NCBI RefSeq assembly: GCF_039851975.1 | Contig: NZ_CP156660.1 | Location: 310,001 to 374,000 of the forward strand | Length of the DNA stretch: 64,000 nt | Direction: 5' to 3' | Origin: Desulfoscipio sp. XC116 | GTDB taxonomy: Bacteria; Bacillota; Desulfotomaculia; Desulfotomaculales; Desulfallaceae | Part shown: in pieces, positions 27,589 to 35,299 of the stretch | Layout: every line of letters begins with the position of its first letter | Position numbering within the stretch: position 1 is the stretch's first letter | Notes under the pieces: model-generated | Databases searched by the model: none | What the model was told of the DNA's origin: nothing | Seen by the model: the letters and a program-made list of their open reading frames with translations, nothing else | Position numbers and translations under genes: made by a program

Positions 27589-27770
27589 TGACAGAACATC
27601 GCTTCAACCTGCTCTTGAGTATATACTTTGCCTGATTCAATATCTTCGAGCCCGGCGTTAATGCCTGCTTTTAAATATGCATTATAAAGTGCGTCAATTA
27701 GATATTCTTCATCAAACATTATTTCATCGGGTAGTTTCATCAGCATATTAATAACATCGCTCTTTGACAT
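27585..27770 (-). CDS. Antitoxin of the ParE/RelE pair
   Basis: The 61-residue protein (MSKSDVINMLMKLPDEIMFD ... EDIESGKVYTQEQVEAMFCQ) has the C-terminal E-x-G-K-x-x-x-x-E-E/Q-V-x-x pattern of RelB/ParD-type antitoxins that bind the toxin. ATG at 27770 is preferred because AAAGGAG lies about ten bases upstream; the longer open frame to 27872 would run into copied debris. Sits upstream of and overlaps the toxin gene by 4 bp. Confidence 0.8.
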   Translation of the reverse strand: MSKSDVINMLMKLPDEIMFDEEYLIDALYNAYLKAGINAGLEDIESGKVYTQEQVEAMFCQ

Positions 27771-27848
27771 CACCTTCACACTCCTTTGCCTATAGTATAG
27801 CATAAAAAGACACTTATTCATTATAGTCACCAAGGGAACCCTTGTAGG

Positions 27849-27974
27849 GAAATGACTGGAGATCGACGGCAAATGGAGAACACGCCCTTTGAGATTAAGC
27901 GGAAATCACTCCGCCAACGAAAAAATAAATGGACACCGTCCAATATGAAAGATTTATTCCGCACCCTATAATAA
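27849..27974 (+). repeat. Mosaic of three copied fragments from the surface and LuxR genes
   Basis: Three short tracts lie end to end. 27849-27876 copies the wall-binding repeat at about 27060-27087. 27877-27905 copies LuxR codons at 20611-20640 (AACACGCCCTTTGA and flanks). 27916-27974 copies the LuxR 3' end and terminator region at 21917-21975 with a single difference. These sources are not adjacent in the parent genes. A terminator-like CACCC...GGGTG hairpin with T-rich tail follows at 27962-27993. The simplest account is a second LuxR unit that lost most of its body by deletion, leaving the 3' flank in front of the 28041 gene. Confidence 0.75.
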
Positions 27975-28040
27975 AACTGGCGGGTGTATTTTTATGCCTG
28001 CATACAATCAAAAACGAAATGAAAGGGGAGCATGCTTATA

Positions 28041-28427
28041 ATGGCTAAGACAACAACGGTTTACTTGGAAAATGTAAGAAAAAACGACTACATGTGCTGG
28101 CATATATGCTCGCAATGCCTTAACACGGGAAAGATTGTACTTCGGGATGACAGTACAGTTTATCTCATGGTTGAAAAGAATACAAAAAGCACATCAATCC
28201 AGCATCTGTCGCAAGGCGCGGATACCTACCGGGGCGGCGCGAATCTTCGCTTCGAGATAACCGTGGACACCACTGCCGAACTGAGGACATCCAATGCCGG
28301 GGATGCGATATTGGACAGCAGCGGGCGCAATGTTGGTTTTATCTATAACTATTGCGTAGAGGACTCCACCGACAACGACTTCAATGATTTTTACTTAAAT
28401 ATCGCTGCTTGGCGTAATAAAGGATAG
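28041..28427 (+). CDS. Small protein with LecB-like calcium-lectin motif
   Basis: The 128-residue protein has no signal peptide. Near its C-terminus it has EDSTDNDFND (residues 107-116), the same spacing of acidic and Asn ligands as the calcium site of LecB/PA-IIL lectins (E-x-x-x-D-N-D-x-N-D), followed by a beta strand and a C-terminal glycine. The same motif also occurs in DUF4114 proteins, so a general calcium-binding beta-sandwich is the safe call and a sugar-binding lectin is inference. ATG 28041 lies ten bases after AAGGGGAG; an ATG at 28032 is too close to it. It sits after a copied LuxR 3' flank and 11 bp before the DUF6765 gene. Confidence 0.55.
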   Translation: MAKTTTVYLENVRKNDYMCWHICSQCLNTGKIVLRDDSTVYLMVEKNTKSTSIQHLSQGADTYRGGANLRFEITVDTTAELRTSNAGDAILDSSGRNVGFIYNYCVEDSTDNDFNDFYLNIAAWRNKG

Positions 28428-28438
28428 GGAGGATTGGC

Positions 28439-29611
28439 ATGGATATCAATTTTCATTATTACGCGGTCAAGGCGGTCGCCAGGAAGGCTGGTTTTGATGA
28501 AGCCGAGGCTCAGGCCATAGCGAGTTTTTCCCAATATGTAGACGACTTCACCGACTGGGTGCCGTTTTTTACTAGAAACGTACCGGAATGGGCGCGGAGC
28601 CTCGCTACAAATGTAGGCTTTGGGTATATGTTTCACCCGGCGACAACAGGCTTTAACAGTATGGCCACACTTGCCCGCGAAGGTAACCAGAAGTGGATTG
28701 TTGCGCCATTTCACTTCATTCCGTCAGCGCCGCTCAATACTTTGCTGGACTACAAGAACTATCGTGTCGCGCCGGCGTATATAAACGTCCCGTCTCTGAT
28801 TAGCAACATGCTGGAGGAAGCCAGATTGGAACTGGCGCATCCCGCGGCGGCACGTCCCGCGGTGCTGATGAAAATCGGGATGCTTCTTCATATTTTTGCG
28901 GACACTTACTCGCATCAGCGTTTTTCCGGATTTTGGAGCTGGGTAAATCACAGCAAGCTAACCAGCGTGATCGAAAATGACGACGCGGGCGCTGATGTCG
29001 ATATAACCGCCTCCTATTCCCCCGATGATTATTACAAGATCACGTCCATTGGTCACGCAAATGTCAACCACGCGCCGGACGACAGCAATGTCAGATTTTC
29101 GATGCTTCAAAAGGCGGCGGAGGGGGATGGCGAAGAAACCGTACCCTACACAAGGAGCAACACGGCGGACTTTATCGACGCGGCGGAGCAGATTATGATC
29201 TTTCTTCGGAACTGCCGCGGCTTGCCCCCCATAGTTGAGGCCGAGTGGGGGCCTTTTCGGGATCGCTTCAGGCTGGGGCTGCTCACCGCGCTTAAAGAAA
29301 CGGCGGCGTTGGGTGGCCACTGGCACGGAATATTCCCAGAGTATGAGTTCCATTATGAAAAGGATACTCTTTTACAGGGGCTGGCGGCCGCGATCCCCCT
29401 TGAAGGGGAGGCCAGAAGATTTTCGGAAGCGCATGGTATCGAGCCGCAGTTGAGAACGGCGACGAGCGACACGTATTTTCGCTACAACGTAATCGCAGAC
29501 CAAATCCGCCGTATGGTGGTTGGCGAAGTACACGCGCCCGGACACGTTGAGGAACTGAGAGCGGAAGCGAGGGCGGTATTCGGCGCGGCTGCGCCGGCAA
29601 ATTCAAGATAA
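28439..29611 (+). CDS. DUF6765-like protein, predicted metal-dependent helical hydrolase fold
   Basis: The 390-residue protein starts MDINFHYYAVKAVARKAGFD and soon shows ASFSQYVDDFTDW. This fits DUF6765 proteins, which begin with a conserved H and an AQYVDD motif. HIFADTYSHQRFSG near residue 150 places His, Asp and His as in zinc phospholipase C/S1-P1 nuclease-type helical metalloenzymes. Further His occur at GHANVNH near 203 and GHWHGIFPEYEFHYE near 293. RBS GGGAGG before ATG 28439. It forms a two-gene unit with the lectin-like gene; its 3' end runs into the copied surface-gene terminator. Activity is unproven. Confidence 0.68.
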   Translation: MDINFHYYAVKAVARKAGFDEAEAQAIASFSQYVDDFTDWVPFFTRNVPEWARSLATNVGFGYMFHPATTGFNSMATLAREGNQKWIVAPFHFIPSAPLNTLLDYKNYRVAPAYINVPSLISNMLEEARLELAHPAAARPAVLMKIGMLLHIFADTYSHQRFSGFWSWVNHSKLTSVIENDDAGADVDITASYSPDDYYKITSIGHANVNHAPDDSNVRFSMLQKAAEGDGEETVPYTRSNTADFIDAAEQIMIFLRNCRGLPPIVEAEWGPFRDRFRLGLLTALKETAALGGHWHGIFPEYEFHYEKDTLLQGLAAAIPLEGEARRFSEAHGIEPQLRTATSDTYFRYNVIADQIRRMVVGEVHAPGHVEELRAEARAVFGAAAPANSR

Positions 29612-29623
29612 GAAGGAGAGAAC

Positions 29624-29715
29624 TGAAAACGGCGTAAGAAAAACAAAATAGTCATTAGATCAAAGAACAGCGCACAGACTGAATTTTACAGTCTGTGCGC
29701 TGTTCTTTGTTTTTA
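29624..29715 (+). repeat. Copy 2 of the surface-gene 3' end and terminator
   Basis: About 90 bp match 27150-27239 with about 7 differences, starting inside the last codons of the surface gene (GAAAACGGCGTAAGAAAAAC). It includes the full terminator hairpin (AACAGCGCACAGACTG with CAGTCTGTGCGCTGTT, 29666-29704) and T-rich tail. It directly follows the DUF6765 gene, so that unit carries LuxR-derived sequence at its 5' side and surface-gene-derived sequence at its 3' side. Confidence 0.85.
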
Positions 29716-29766
29716 TGTCGGATTGATGTTTGCTTTGATGTTGTTGGCGTTTGCTTTCATGGCTTT

Positions 29767-30339
29767 CTAAGCTTCCCCTGATTCAATTTCCGTCATGGTG
29801 CGTCCGGTTCTGATGCTGGTGGTAAATGCGGAAATCCCGTCGCCGGTTTGGGCATACGCATCTTTCTCTTTCACCAACAGCCAGTTGTCTTTGGTCTCCC
29901 CCGCTTTCCCTTTCAAGCGTATCAGAGCCCACCTTCCTTTAAGCCTTTGTCCTTTCAGCATAAACTTCAGCATACCCTCACGAAGTCCGTCGGCCACATC
30001 CCCGGAGGGCTCCCAATGCCCTTCATCCCAGAGCATGACGACTCCGCCGCCATATTCTCCTTTGGGAATAGTTCCTTCAAAGTTCCTATATTCCAGGGGA
30101 TGCTCCTCCACCCGTACGGCGAGCCTCTTGTCCCGGGTGTCATAAGAAGGGCCCTTGGGCACTGCCCAACTCAACAGGGCTTCGTCCCATTCCAGACGGA
30201 AATCGTAGTGATCTCTGCGGGCCAGATGGTGCTGAACGACAAACCTCAGACCTTCTCCGGCATTTTCTGTCATGCCCTCCGGTTCCAAGGTTCTGGTAAA
30301 ATTCCTTTTTCGGTTGTACACACTGAGTTTTTCAGCCAT
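29767..30339 (-). CDS. Stand-alone LigD-type 3'-phosphoesterase domain protein
   Basis: The 190-residue protein matches the PE domain of bacterial NHEJ ligase LigD, which trims 3'-phosphate or ribonucleotide ends of DNA. It has FVVQHHLARRDHYDFRLEWD (about residues 30-49) with the metal-binding His/Asp residues, WAVPKGPSYD, VRVEEHPLEYRNFEGTIPKG and WLLVKEKD. No ligase or polymerase domain and no Ku gene are nearby, as in many Clostridia with split LigD parts. ATG 30339 (MAEKLSVYNRKR) is the natural start; the longer open frame upstream is rhuM remnant sequence. Confidence 0.85.
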   Translation of the reverse strand: MAEKLSVYNRKRNFTRTLEPEGMTENAGEGLRFVVQHHLARRDHYDFRLEWDEALLSWAVPKGPSYDTRDKRLAVRVEEHPLEYRNFEGTIPKGEYGGGVVMLWDEGHWEPSGDVADGLREGMLKFMLKGQRLKGRWALIRLKGKAGETKDNWLLVKEKDAYAQTGDGISAFTTSIRTGRTMTEIESGEA

Positions 30340-30340
30340 A

Positions 30341-30593
30341 TGATCATACCGGTGCCTTCCCTTTTCATTCTTTCCATCAGAAGCAGTGTAGGCAAATTTT
30401 GCCCACACAGTGAATTTCTTTCAAGTTCGCCTTTTTTAAAAATATTTCTTATATGTTTTCCAATTACACTTCTATCACGCTGAAATAATTCTGCCATTTG
30501 GTCAATAGATAGCCAAACTGTATCACCGTCAAAAGTAGTTTCTATTTTAGTTGAACCATCGTCTGTTTGATACATTATAATTTCAGAGTCCAC
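30341..30593 (-). pseudogene. RhuM-family gene fragment, truncated and frameshifted
   Basis: The frame from ATG 30593 gives the N-terminus of RhuM/virulence-associated proteins (MYQTDDGSTKIETTFDGDTV, then VWLSIDQMAELFQRDRSVIGKH). After ELERNSLC the family sequence continues in another frame as WAKFAYTASDGK (near 30405-30370) and then stops at the start of the LigD-PE gene. So only about 80 codons remain, with a one-base shift in GTGTGGG. RhuM genes often travel with restriction or toxin cargo, in line with debris in a mobile region. Confidence 0.68.
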
Positions 30594-30619
30594 ATTTACT
30601 CCCCTTACACACTTTTCCT

Positions 30620-30815
30620 TTATTATACATGTTTCAGCAAGACATTTCCATTATATTGCTTTTTGTTAAGATTTGAATTTTCAGTTTTTTTGCCATGCTA
30701 TCAATAGGAATCTGTCCTGCTTCATCATCAAACTCTACATCTATGTTGATATGTGTGCCTGCTTTTTTTGGGGAGAGCGATACAACCGTCTCAACGTGCC
30801 TTAAAGATACAAAAA
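30620..30815 (-). pseudogene. Possible fragment of an RlmD-type 23S rRNA methyltransferase C-terminus
   Basis: Reverse-strand translation gives LRHVETVVSLSPKKAGTHIN then IDVEFDDEAGQIPIDSMAKK. The HVETVV segment is typical of the end of RlmD/RumA uracil-5-methyltransferases in Clostridia. No start or upstream catalytic part exists here. The call is tentative. Confidence 0.3.
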
Positions 30816-30906
30816 AGATGCCGTATTTTGCTGGTATCTCCTTGGCGGCATCTTATTTCCTATAATAACCATCTATAGTAATGTCTATCTAATCCTTCGT
30901 CCTTCA

Positions 30907-30946
30907 AAGGCTGGGTCATGGCGCTACAAAACATGATTCACAATAA
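30907..30946 (+). repeat. Joined LuxR fragments at the right edge of the island
   Basis: AAGGCTGGGTCATGGCGCT (30907-30925) is identical to LuxR codons at 20098-20116. It is followed at once by ACAAAACATGATTCACAAT, matching 20172-20189 apart from its first base. In the intact gene these tracts are about 55 bp apart, so the copy has an internal deletion. It abuts the 3' end of the DUF364 gene (30948). Confidence 0.75.
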
Positions 30947-30947
30947 C

Positions 30948-31685
30948 TCAGGCAGACGTCGGGCAAAATCTCTTCAGACCCAGCAGATCGGCGACTCCGG
31001 CGATGGTCGTTCCATAAAAAAACACGGGCTTTTTCATTTTGATAAACGGGTCAATGGTTCCGTTGGCTATGGTGCTCCCTGTGGCAAAAATAATATCGCT
31101 CCAGGCCTCAATCTCCTGAGGGTCAATATCACCGTCTTCAATAAGGACATTGCATTTTACGTGGCCTATGTTATCGGGATCAAGGTCGAAAACTCTGGTT
31201 TCAAAGTGGCCGGCCAATTGCTCTGCGATGGCGGGCTGCAGTCCTATCACTGCAATTTTAGGGTCTCCAAAGGTTTGCTTGACAAATTGAACGGCCTGTA
31301 AGCTGCATTCCTTCGGTCCGGCATCCTTACAGTGAATGGTATTGGAGGCGCGGCCAAGTTTTCTCAGTGCGGCGTTCAGTGAGGCAATAATAACCGCGCG
31401 GCGAAAATTATTGGTGGCCGGCATGGTCAGAGCGCTTTCCAGAGTTCCTTCATAAAGACCGGGCATATCTGTAAACGCTTGGCCCGCAAAGCCGTCGATG
31501 TTTGCCTGCATAAGTTTTTCCTTACCCTTTTGCAGGGGAAAATCGTTTCTTTCCGGCGAACCTATGGCCTCCTGTACGGTTAGTGCCCTGCAGGTAATTT
31601 TGACAGTAGCGTCGCTTAGTTGAGGATCTCGTAAAATGTCGTTGATATGTGGCTCTAAATCCTTAAATATTGTGGGTATTTCCAT
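30948..31685 (-). CDS. DUF364 / DUF4213 putative heavy-metal chelation protein
   Basis: The 245-residue protein has the two-part layout of this family: an N-terminal DUF4213 region (TVKITCRALTVQEAIGSPER, residues about 27-46, and PGLYEGTLESALTMPATNNF) and a C-terminal Rossmann-like domain (PKIAVIGLQPAIAEQL near 141; IIFATGSTIANGTIDPF near 194). Members often lie beside molybdate/tungstate or cobalt uptake genes, as here 95 bp downstream of the transporter ATPase. Function proposed as metal handling; not proven. Its last codons abut the copied LuxR debris, so the very 3' end may have been altered. Confidence 0.75.
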   Translation of the reverse strand: MEIPTIFKDLEPHINDILRDPQLSDATVKITCRALTVQEAIGSPERNDFPLQKGKEKLMQANIDGFAGQAFTDMPGLYEGTLESALTMPATNNFRRAVIIASLNAALRKLGRASNTIHCKDAGPKECSLQAVQFVKQTFGDPKIAVIGLQPAIAEQLAGHFETRVFDLDPDNIGHVKCNVLIEDGDIDPQEIEAWSDIIFATGSTIANGTIDPFIKMKKPVFFYGTTIAGVADLLGLKRFCPTSA

Positions 31686-31779
31686 ATTAAGTCACCCCTT
31701 TTAAGATATCCATAAAACCTGTTGCATACTTAATATACATCATTTGGCATGCTAAAAAAAGTACAACTGGCGGTAAAAA

Positions 31780-32796
31780 TTATAGGATGACGCCGGGTTG
31801 TTCCGTATGCGGCTCGGAGGGGATTATATTAATGTTCTCCGGGTTAATGGACAGTTGCAGAGTATCACCCTTGCTTAAGCTTAAATCCTGCCATTCCGCC
31901 AAAGGCATAATGACTTTCCAGTGTCCGTTGCCGCTGCATATAATTTCTACGTATGATCCGCTGAAAGATATACTGTCAACTAATGCCGGCCAGCAATTAG
32001 GTGAACTCCTTATGATTTGCGCCTCATGACATTTAAACCTTGCCTGTCCGGTTTGTTGATGAGTTTTGTGGAAGGCCGTGTTCTTCATGCCGAGAAATTG
32101 CGCCGCAAATGGTGTGGCGGGGCGCATAAACAAATCCCGGGGGTTATCCGTTTGTTCAATTTGGCCGTTTTTTATGAGTATAATTTGCGTGCCCAGATGC
32201 ATGGCTTCGGTGAAATCATGGGTCACATGGATAATGCCGATTTTCTCCTTGCAGTGAATATCTTTTAATAAACTCTGTATGGACAGGCGTGTTTGTGGAT
32301 CCAACGCCGATAATGGTTCATCTAACAGCAGCAGGGCCGGGCGTGTAAGTAAGGCCCTGGCCAGTGAAACCCGCTGTCTTTCACCACCGCTTAAAAAGTG
32401 CGGCGGTCTTTCCAGCAGGTGGGTTAAATCCATTGTTTCAATAAGTTGTTCCATATACCGGAGGGTCTGCTGATCCGATTCCAACTTCCGGGCCCGGGCA
32501 CCGAATAAAATATTTTCCCTGACCGATAAAAAAGGATACAAAGGGTTATCTTGATAAGCAAAACCCAGCCGCCTTTTTTCAGGCGGCAGCTTGGTTATAT
32601 CCTTGTCCTGCATAGTTATGGAGCCTTTGCCGGGGGTGTAATGACCGGCTATGGTCTCCAGCAAAAGGGTTTTACCGCATCCGGTAGGACCAAGGATAAC
32701 CATATAATCATTATGTTTAAGGCTGAAGTTAATGTCTTGCAATGCGAAGTTACCTGCTTTGACATATAGGTCGCGCACCGTCAGCAAGTTGCTCAT
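31780..32796 (-). CDS. Molybdate/tungstate ABC transporter ATP-binding protein
   Basis: The 338-residue ATPase has Walker A GPTGCGKTLLLE (residues about 36-47), signature LSGGERQRVSLARAL near 135, Walker B LLLLDEPLSAL near 155 and the switch His in HVTHDF near 191. The C-terminal about 110 residues form a TOBE-type oxyanion-binding domain. It starts 4 bp inside the permease gene end, so the operon order is binding protein, permease, ATPase. ModC and WtpC cannot be told apart safely. Confidence 0.87.
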   Translation of the reverse strand: MSNLLTVRDLYVKAGNFALQDINFSLKHNDYMVILGPTGCGKTLLLETIAGHYTPGKGSITMQDKDITKLPPEKRRLGFAYQDNPLYPFLSVRENILFGARARKLESDQQTLRYMEQLIETMDLTHLLERPPHFLSGGERQRVSLARALLTRPALLLLDEPLSALDPQTRLSIQSLLKDIHCKEKIGIIHVTHDFTEAMHLGTQIILIKNGQIEQTDNPRDLFMRPATPFAAQFLGMKNTAFHKTHQQTGQARFKCHEAQIIRSSPNCWPALVDSISFSGSYVEIICSGNGHWKVIMPLAEWQDLSLSKGDTLQLSINPENINIIPSEPHTEQPGVIL

Positions 32797-33587
32797 ATAT
32801 GCACCTCGGTTTTGGTAATTATCTTTAATAAGGTTAGCAGCACCAAAGCTAATAGCAGCATAATTACCGCGATAACCAGGGAAAATTGCAGGTCGCCGAT
32901 GGACATATTCAAAAACACAGCTACGGACAGTGTCTCGGTTTTCATTCTGACTATACCGGCCAGCATGGCTGTTGCGCCGAACTCACCCAGCGTTCTGGCC
33001 CAGGCCATGGTAAGGCCCCCCAATAACCCGTTTTTAGCCAGCGGCAAGGTAACCTTTAAAAAAACTTTTTCAGGCGGGTAGCCTAGCGTACGGGCTATTT
33101 TTTCCAGCCGCAAATCAATGGTGGAAAAAGCATGCTTAAAAGTTTTAATGGCGAAAGGGGTGGCGATAAACCACTGGGCCAGCACCACACCCCGTTGGGA
33201 AAACACTATGTCAAGGCCGATTCTGGCGAGACTATCACCAAGAATAGGCCCGAAGAGTATCAAGAGTGCTACTCCGCTTACCAGGGGCGGCAAGACAATA
33301 GGCACATCCATCAAGGTATCGACCAGCACTTTGCCGGGAAAGTTATATCGGGCCAGAATGTAGCCGCATGGAATAGCCGTCAGCCCTGCCAGTAGGGTAG
33401 CCAGCACGGTTGTCCACAGAGTGAAGATAATCGCAAAGTGAAATTCCGGGTTGTGTCGTATGGCGGCGATTTCGCCCCAATTGCCGTAGACAAAAAGGCC
33501 GCCGATTAAAAGCAGCATGAACGCGGTCATCAATATTAAAACCAGCCGGAAAATCACGTTATACAGGTTAAAACGGGCGACTGTCAT
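32793..33587 (-). CDS. Molybdate/tungstate ABC transporter permease
   Basis: The 264-residue membrane protein has about six hydrophobic helices and the EAA loop of binding-protein-dependent permeases (IARTLGYPPEKVFLKVTLPL, about 163-182). It contains the PIVLPPLVSGVALLILFG helix typical of ModB/WtpB. It overlaps both neighbours by 4 bp, which implies coupled translation. Confidence 0.87.
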   Translation of the reverse strand: MTVARFNLYNVIFRLVLILMTAFMLLLIGGLFVYGNWGEIAAIRHNPEFHFAIIFTLWTTVLATLLAGLTAIPCGYILARYNFPGKVLVDTLMDVPIVLPPLVSGVALLILFGPILGDSLARIGLDIVFSQRGVVLAQWFIATPFAIKTFKHAFSTIDLRLEKIARTLGYPPEKVFLKVTLPLAKNGLLGGLTMAWARTLGEFGATAMLAGIVRMKTETLSVAVFLNMSIGDLQFSLVIAVIMLLLALVLLTLLKIITKTEVHI

Positions 33588-34405
33588 GGTTGTTCAGTTT
33601 TAAAACCATATTTAGCAAATACCTCCGGGCCGTTTTCCTGCATGAAGTCAAGAAAACCAGCGGCCAGTTCATTATTCTCAGAGAATGTCAGACTGGCGCA
33701 AGGTATTTCCTCAGGGGGATTGATTTCCGGGTCTATTTCCACCAAATCAAGTTTATCGCGGTTCTTATAGTAGTTGCTGTATTCGGCGATGCCTGCGTCA
33801 CCTTGACCCATGGTAAGGGTGGATAAAACCTTGGGTACCGTTTCGACTACTGTAAGTGTGTTTTTCTCGATCTCTTCCTCAATACCCAGCTTGGCGAATA
33901 CCTTATAAACGGTACGTCCGATGGCGGTAGCTTCTTTATCCGGCAATACTAATTTTACTCCCGGCCCGGCCAGATCGTTTATGCTATGAATATTCGCCGG
34001 ATTCCCCTTGGGGACAACTATTACCGGTGTATGGTAAGCGATAGGGCTTACGTAGTCGGCAATGTATCCTTTTTCCTGGATACTTTTCATATAGCTGATG
34101 CCTCCGGGCATATAAATGTCTCCGTGCTTGGTTGTTTCCATTTGGTTGATTAAAACTCCCGTGTTATTAAAGGTCATTTCCACTTTGTTGCCGGTTTCCT
34201 GCTCATATTTCGTTACCAATTCAACCACCGGCTCTTTGAGGTTGGCGCCTACATAAGCAAACAGCTCCGCCTGATCCTTGTTGGTTTGTTTGGCGGCGGG
34301 ATCTTCTCCGGGTGATTCCGCTTGCTCGCCGCACCCGGCGAGCTGCGCCGACATAATCAATACCAGTAAAAGCACTAAAAGATGTCTAATCGGTTTAATA
34401 TTCAA
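33584..34405 (-). CDS. Molybdate/tungstate ABC transporter substrate-binding lipoprotein
   Basis: The 273-residue protein has a lipoprotein signal (LVLIMSAQLAGCGEQAES; Cys25) and a ModA-type periplasmic binding fold (FAYVGANLKEPVVELVTKYE, then EMTFNNTGVLINQM; late VETVPKVLSTLTMGQGDAGI). Start is TTG 34405 with AAGGGGGA upstream. It heads the modABC-type operon and would supply Mo or W to FdhA and Mop. Ligand preference cannot be told from sequence. Confidence 0.85.
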   Translation of the reverse strand: MNIKPIRHLLVLLLVLIMSAQLAGCGEQAESPGEDPAAKQTNKDQAELFAYVGANLKEPVVELVTKYEQETGNKVEMTFNNTGVLINQMETTKHGDIYMPGGISYMKSIQEKGYIADYVSPIAYHTPVIVVPKGNPANIHSINDLAGPGVKLVLPDKEATAIGRTVYKVFAKLGIEEEIEKNTLTVVETVPKVLSTLTMGQGDAGIAEYSNYYKNRDKLDLVEIDPEINPPEEIPCASLTFSENNELAAGFLDFMQENGPEVFAKYGFKTEQP

Positions 34406-34460
34406 ATTGATTTCCCCCTTTTATAGTGTTGTTAATAAGAAACAAATTTTTATCGAATTC

Positions 34461-34560
34461 CAAGACTCCCATTTCTATAAGTGGGAGTTCCTATTTTACT
34501 TCAGGTGGGGTAGAATCCCCATCTGAAGCCTTAATGTTCAGCCTTGGCTGAACGAGTTCA
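34461..34560 (+). repeat. Dispersed hairpin-rich repeat, copy 1 (IS200/IS605-type end remnant)
   Basis: Three consecutive hairpins are visible: ACTCCCATTTCTATAAGTGGGAGT, CTTCAGGTGGGG...CCCCATCTGAAG, and GTTCAGCCTTGGCTGAAC, ending CGAGTTCAC. A second copy lies at 58014-58109 (about 85-90% alike by eye). Sequences of this kind form the subterminal ends of IS200/IS605/TnpB elements in Clostridia. No transposase or tnpB is present, so this is a solo end or MITE-like derivative (inference). Confidence 0.55.
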
Positions 34561-35299
34561 CTATGTGATTTTAATTTTGTGCCTTATAAGGCGGTTCCCG
34601 GCATGTACTACATTAGAGTCATGTTAACAATGTCGCGATATTCGCCTGCTTGGGTATGGTGGTTGCCTGATTGGCAAAGATATGCTTTTATCAGGCAGGC
34701 CGTCTATAATTATGGAGAGACATGATAGTATAAGAATTCGCACAATAATAAGCGGGAGCGAAGTGAATGCAGTTTCCAATTTATTCTCCTCATGTGCGGT
34801 ACCGGCGAAACATGTAGTTAATTAATTATTTTTTATTGTGTTAAATTAACTTAAATCGATGGTGTGATATTGAATCAAAGAATACAACATAATAAGAAAC
34901 AACATAACGCAACTTAGAATTAATAATAATACCAGGCAAAATTGATGTCAATAGTTAATACATGTTATAAATAAACATGAGGCTAATTGATATATTATTG
35001 GTGGGATTTTATTAGGGCGTGTACTGTTGCCGTTGATGGCGGTATAATAATAGAAAATGCAGGTCAATATTGCCAACGCGACTAAAACGAGCCAACCTGT
35101 TATACACTCTTGATGTACTGCCGGCTTTAAAGTATGATGATAACAATTGTAAATATAACGAATAATTGCTGTCTGCAATAACGATAGCAAATCATACCGG
35201 AAGAAAGTAAGCTGAGTTTTGCAGAATGACATATGGGTTAAAGCATAAATAAGAGTCATGTAAATAATTTAAGAAAGGAAAAGGTTTCTAAGCGGTTGA

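Noticed and set aside
30918-31301. Forward ORF over the DUF364 gene
   Set aside because: Begins inside copied LuxR debris and is antisense to a family-recognised gene.
34948-35259. 103-codon reverse ORF between the Mo/W transporter and regulator
   Set aside because: AT-rich, no ribosome site seen, product has no family features.
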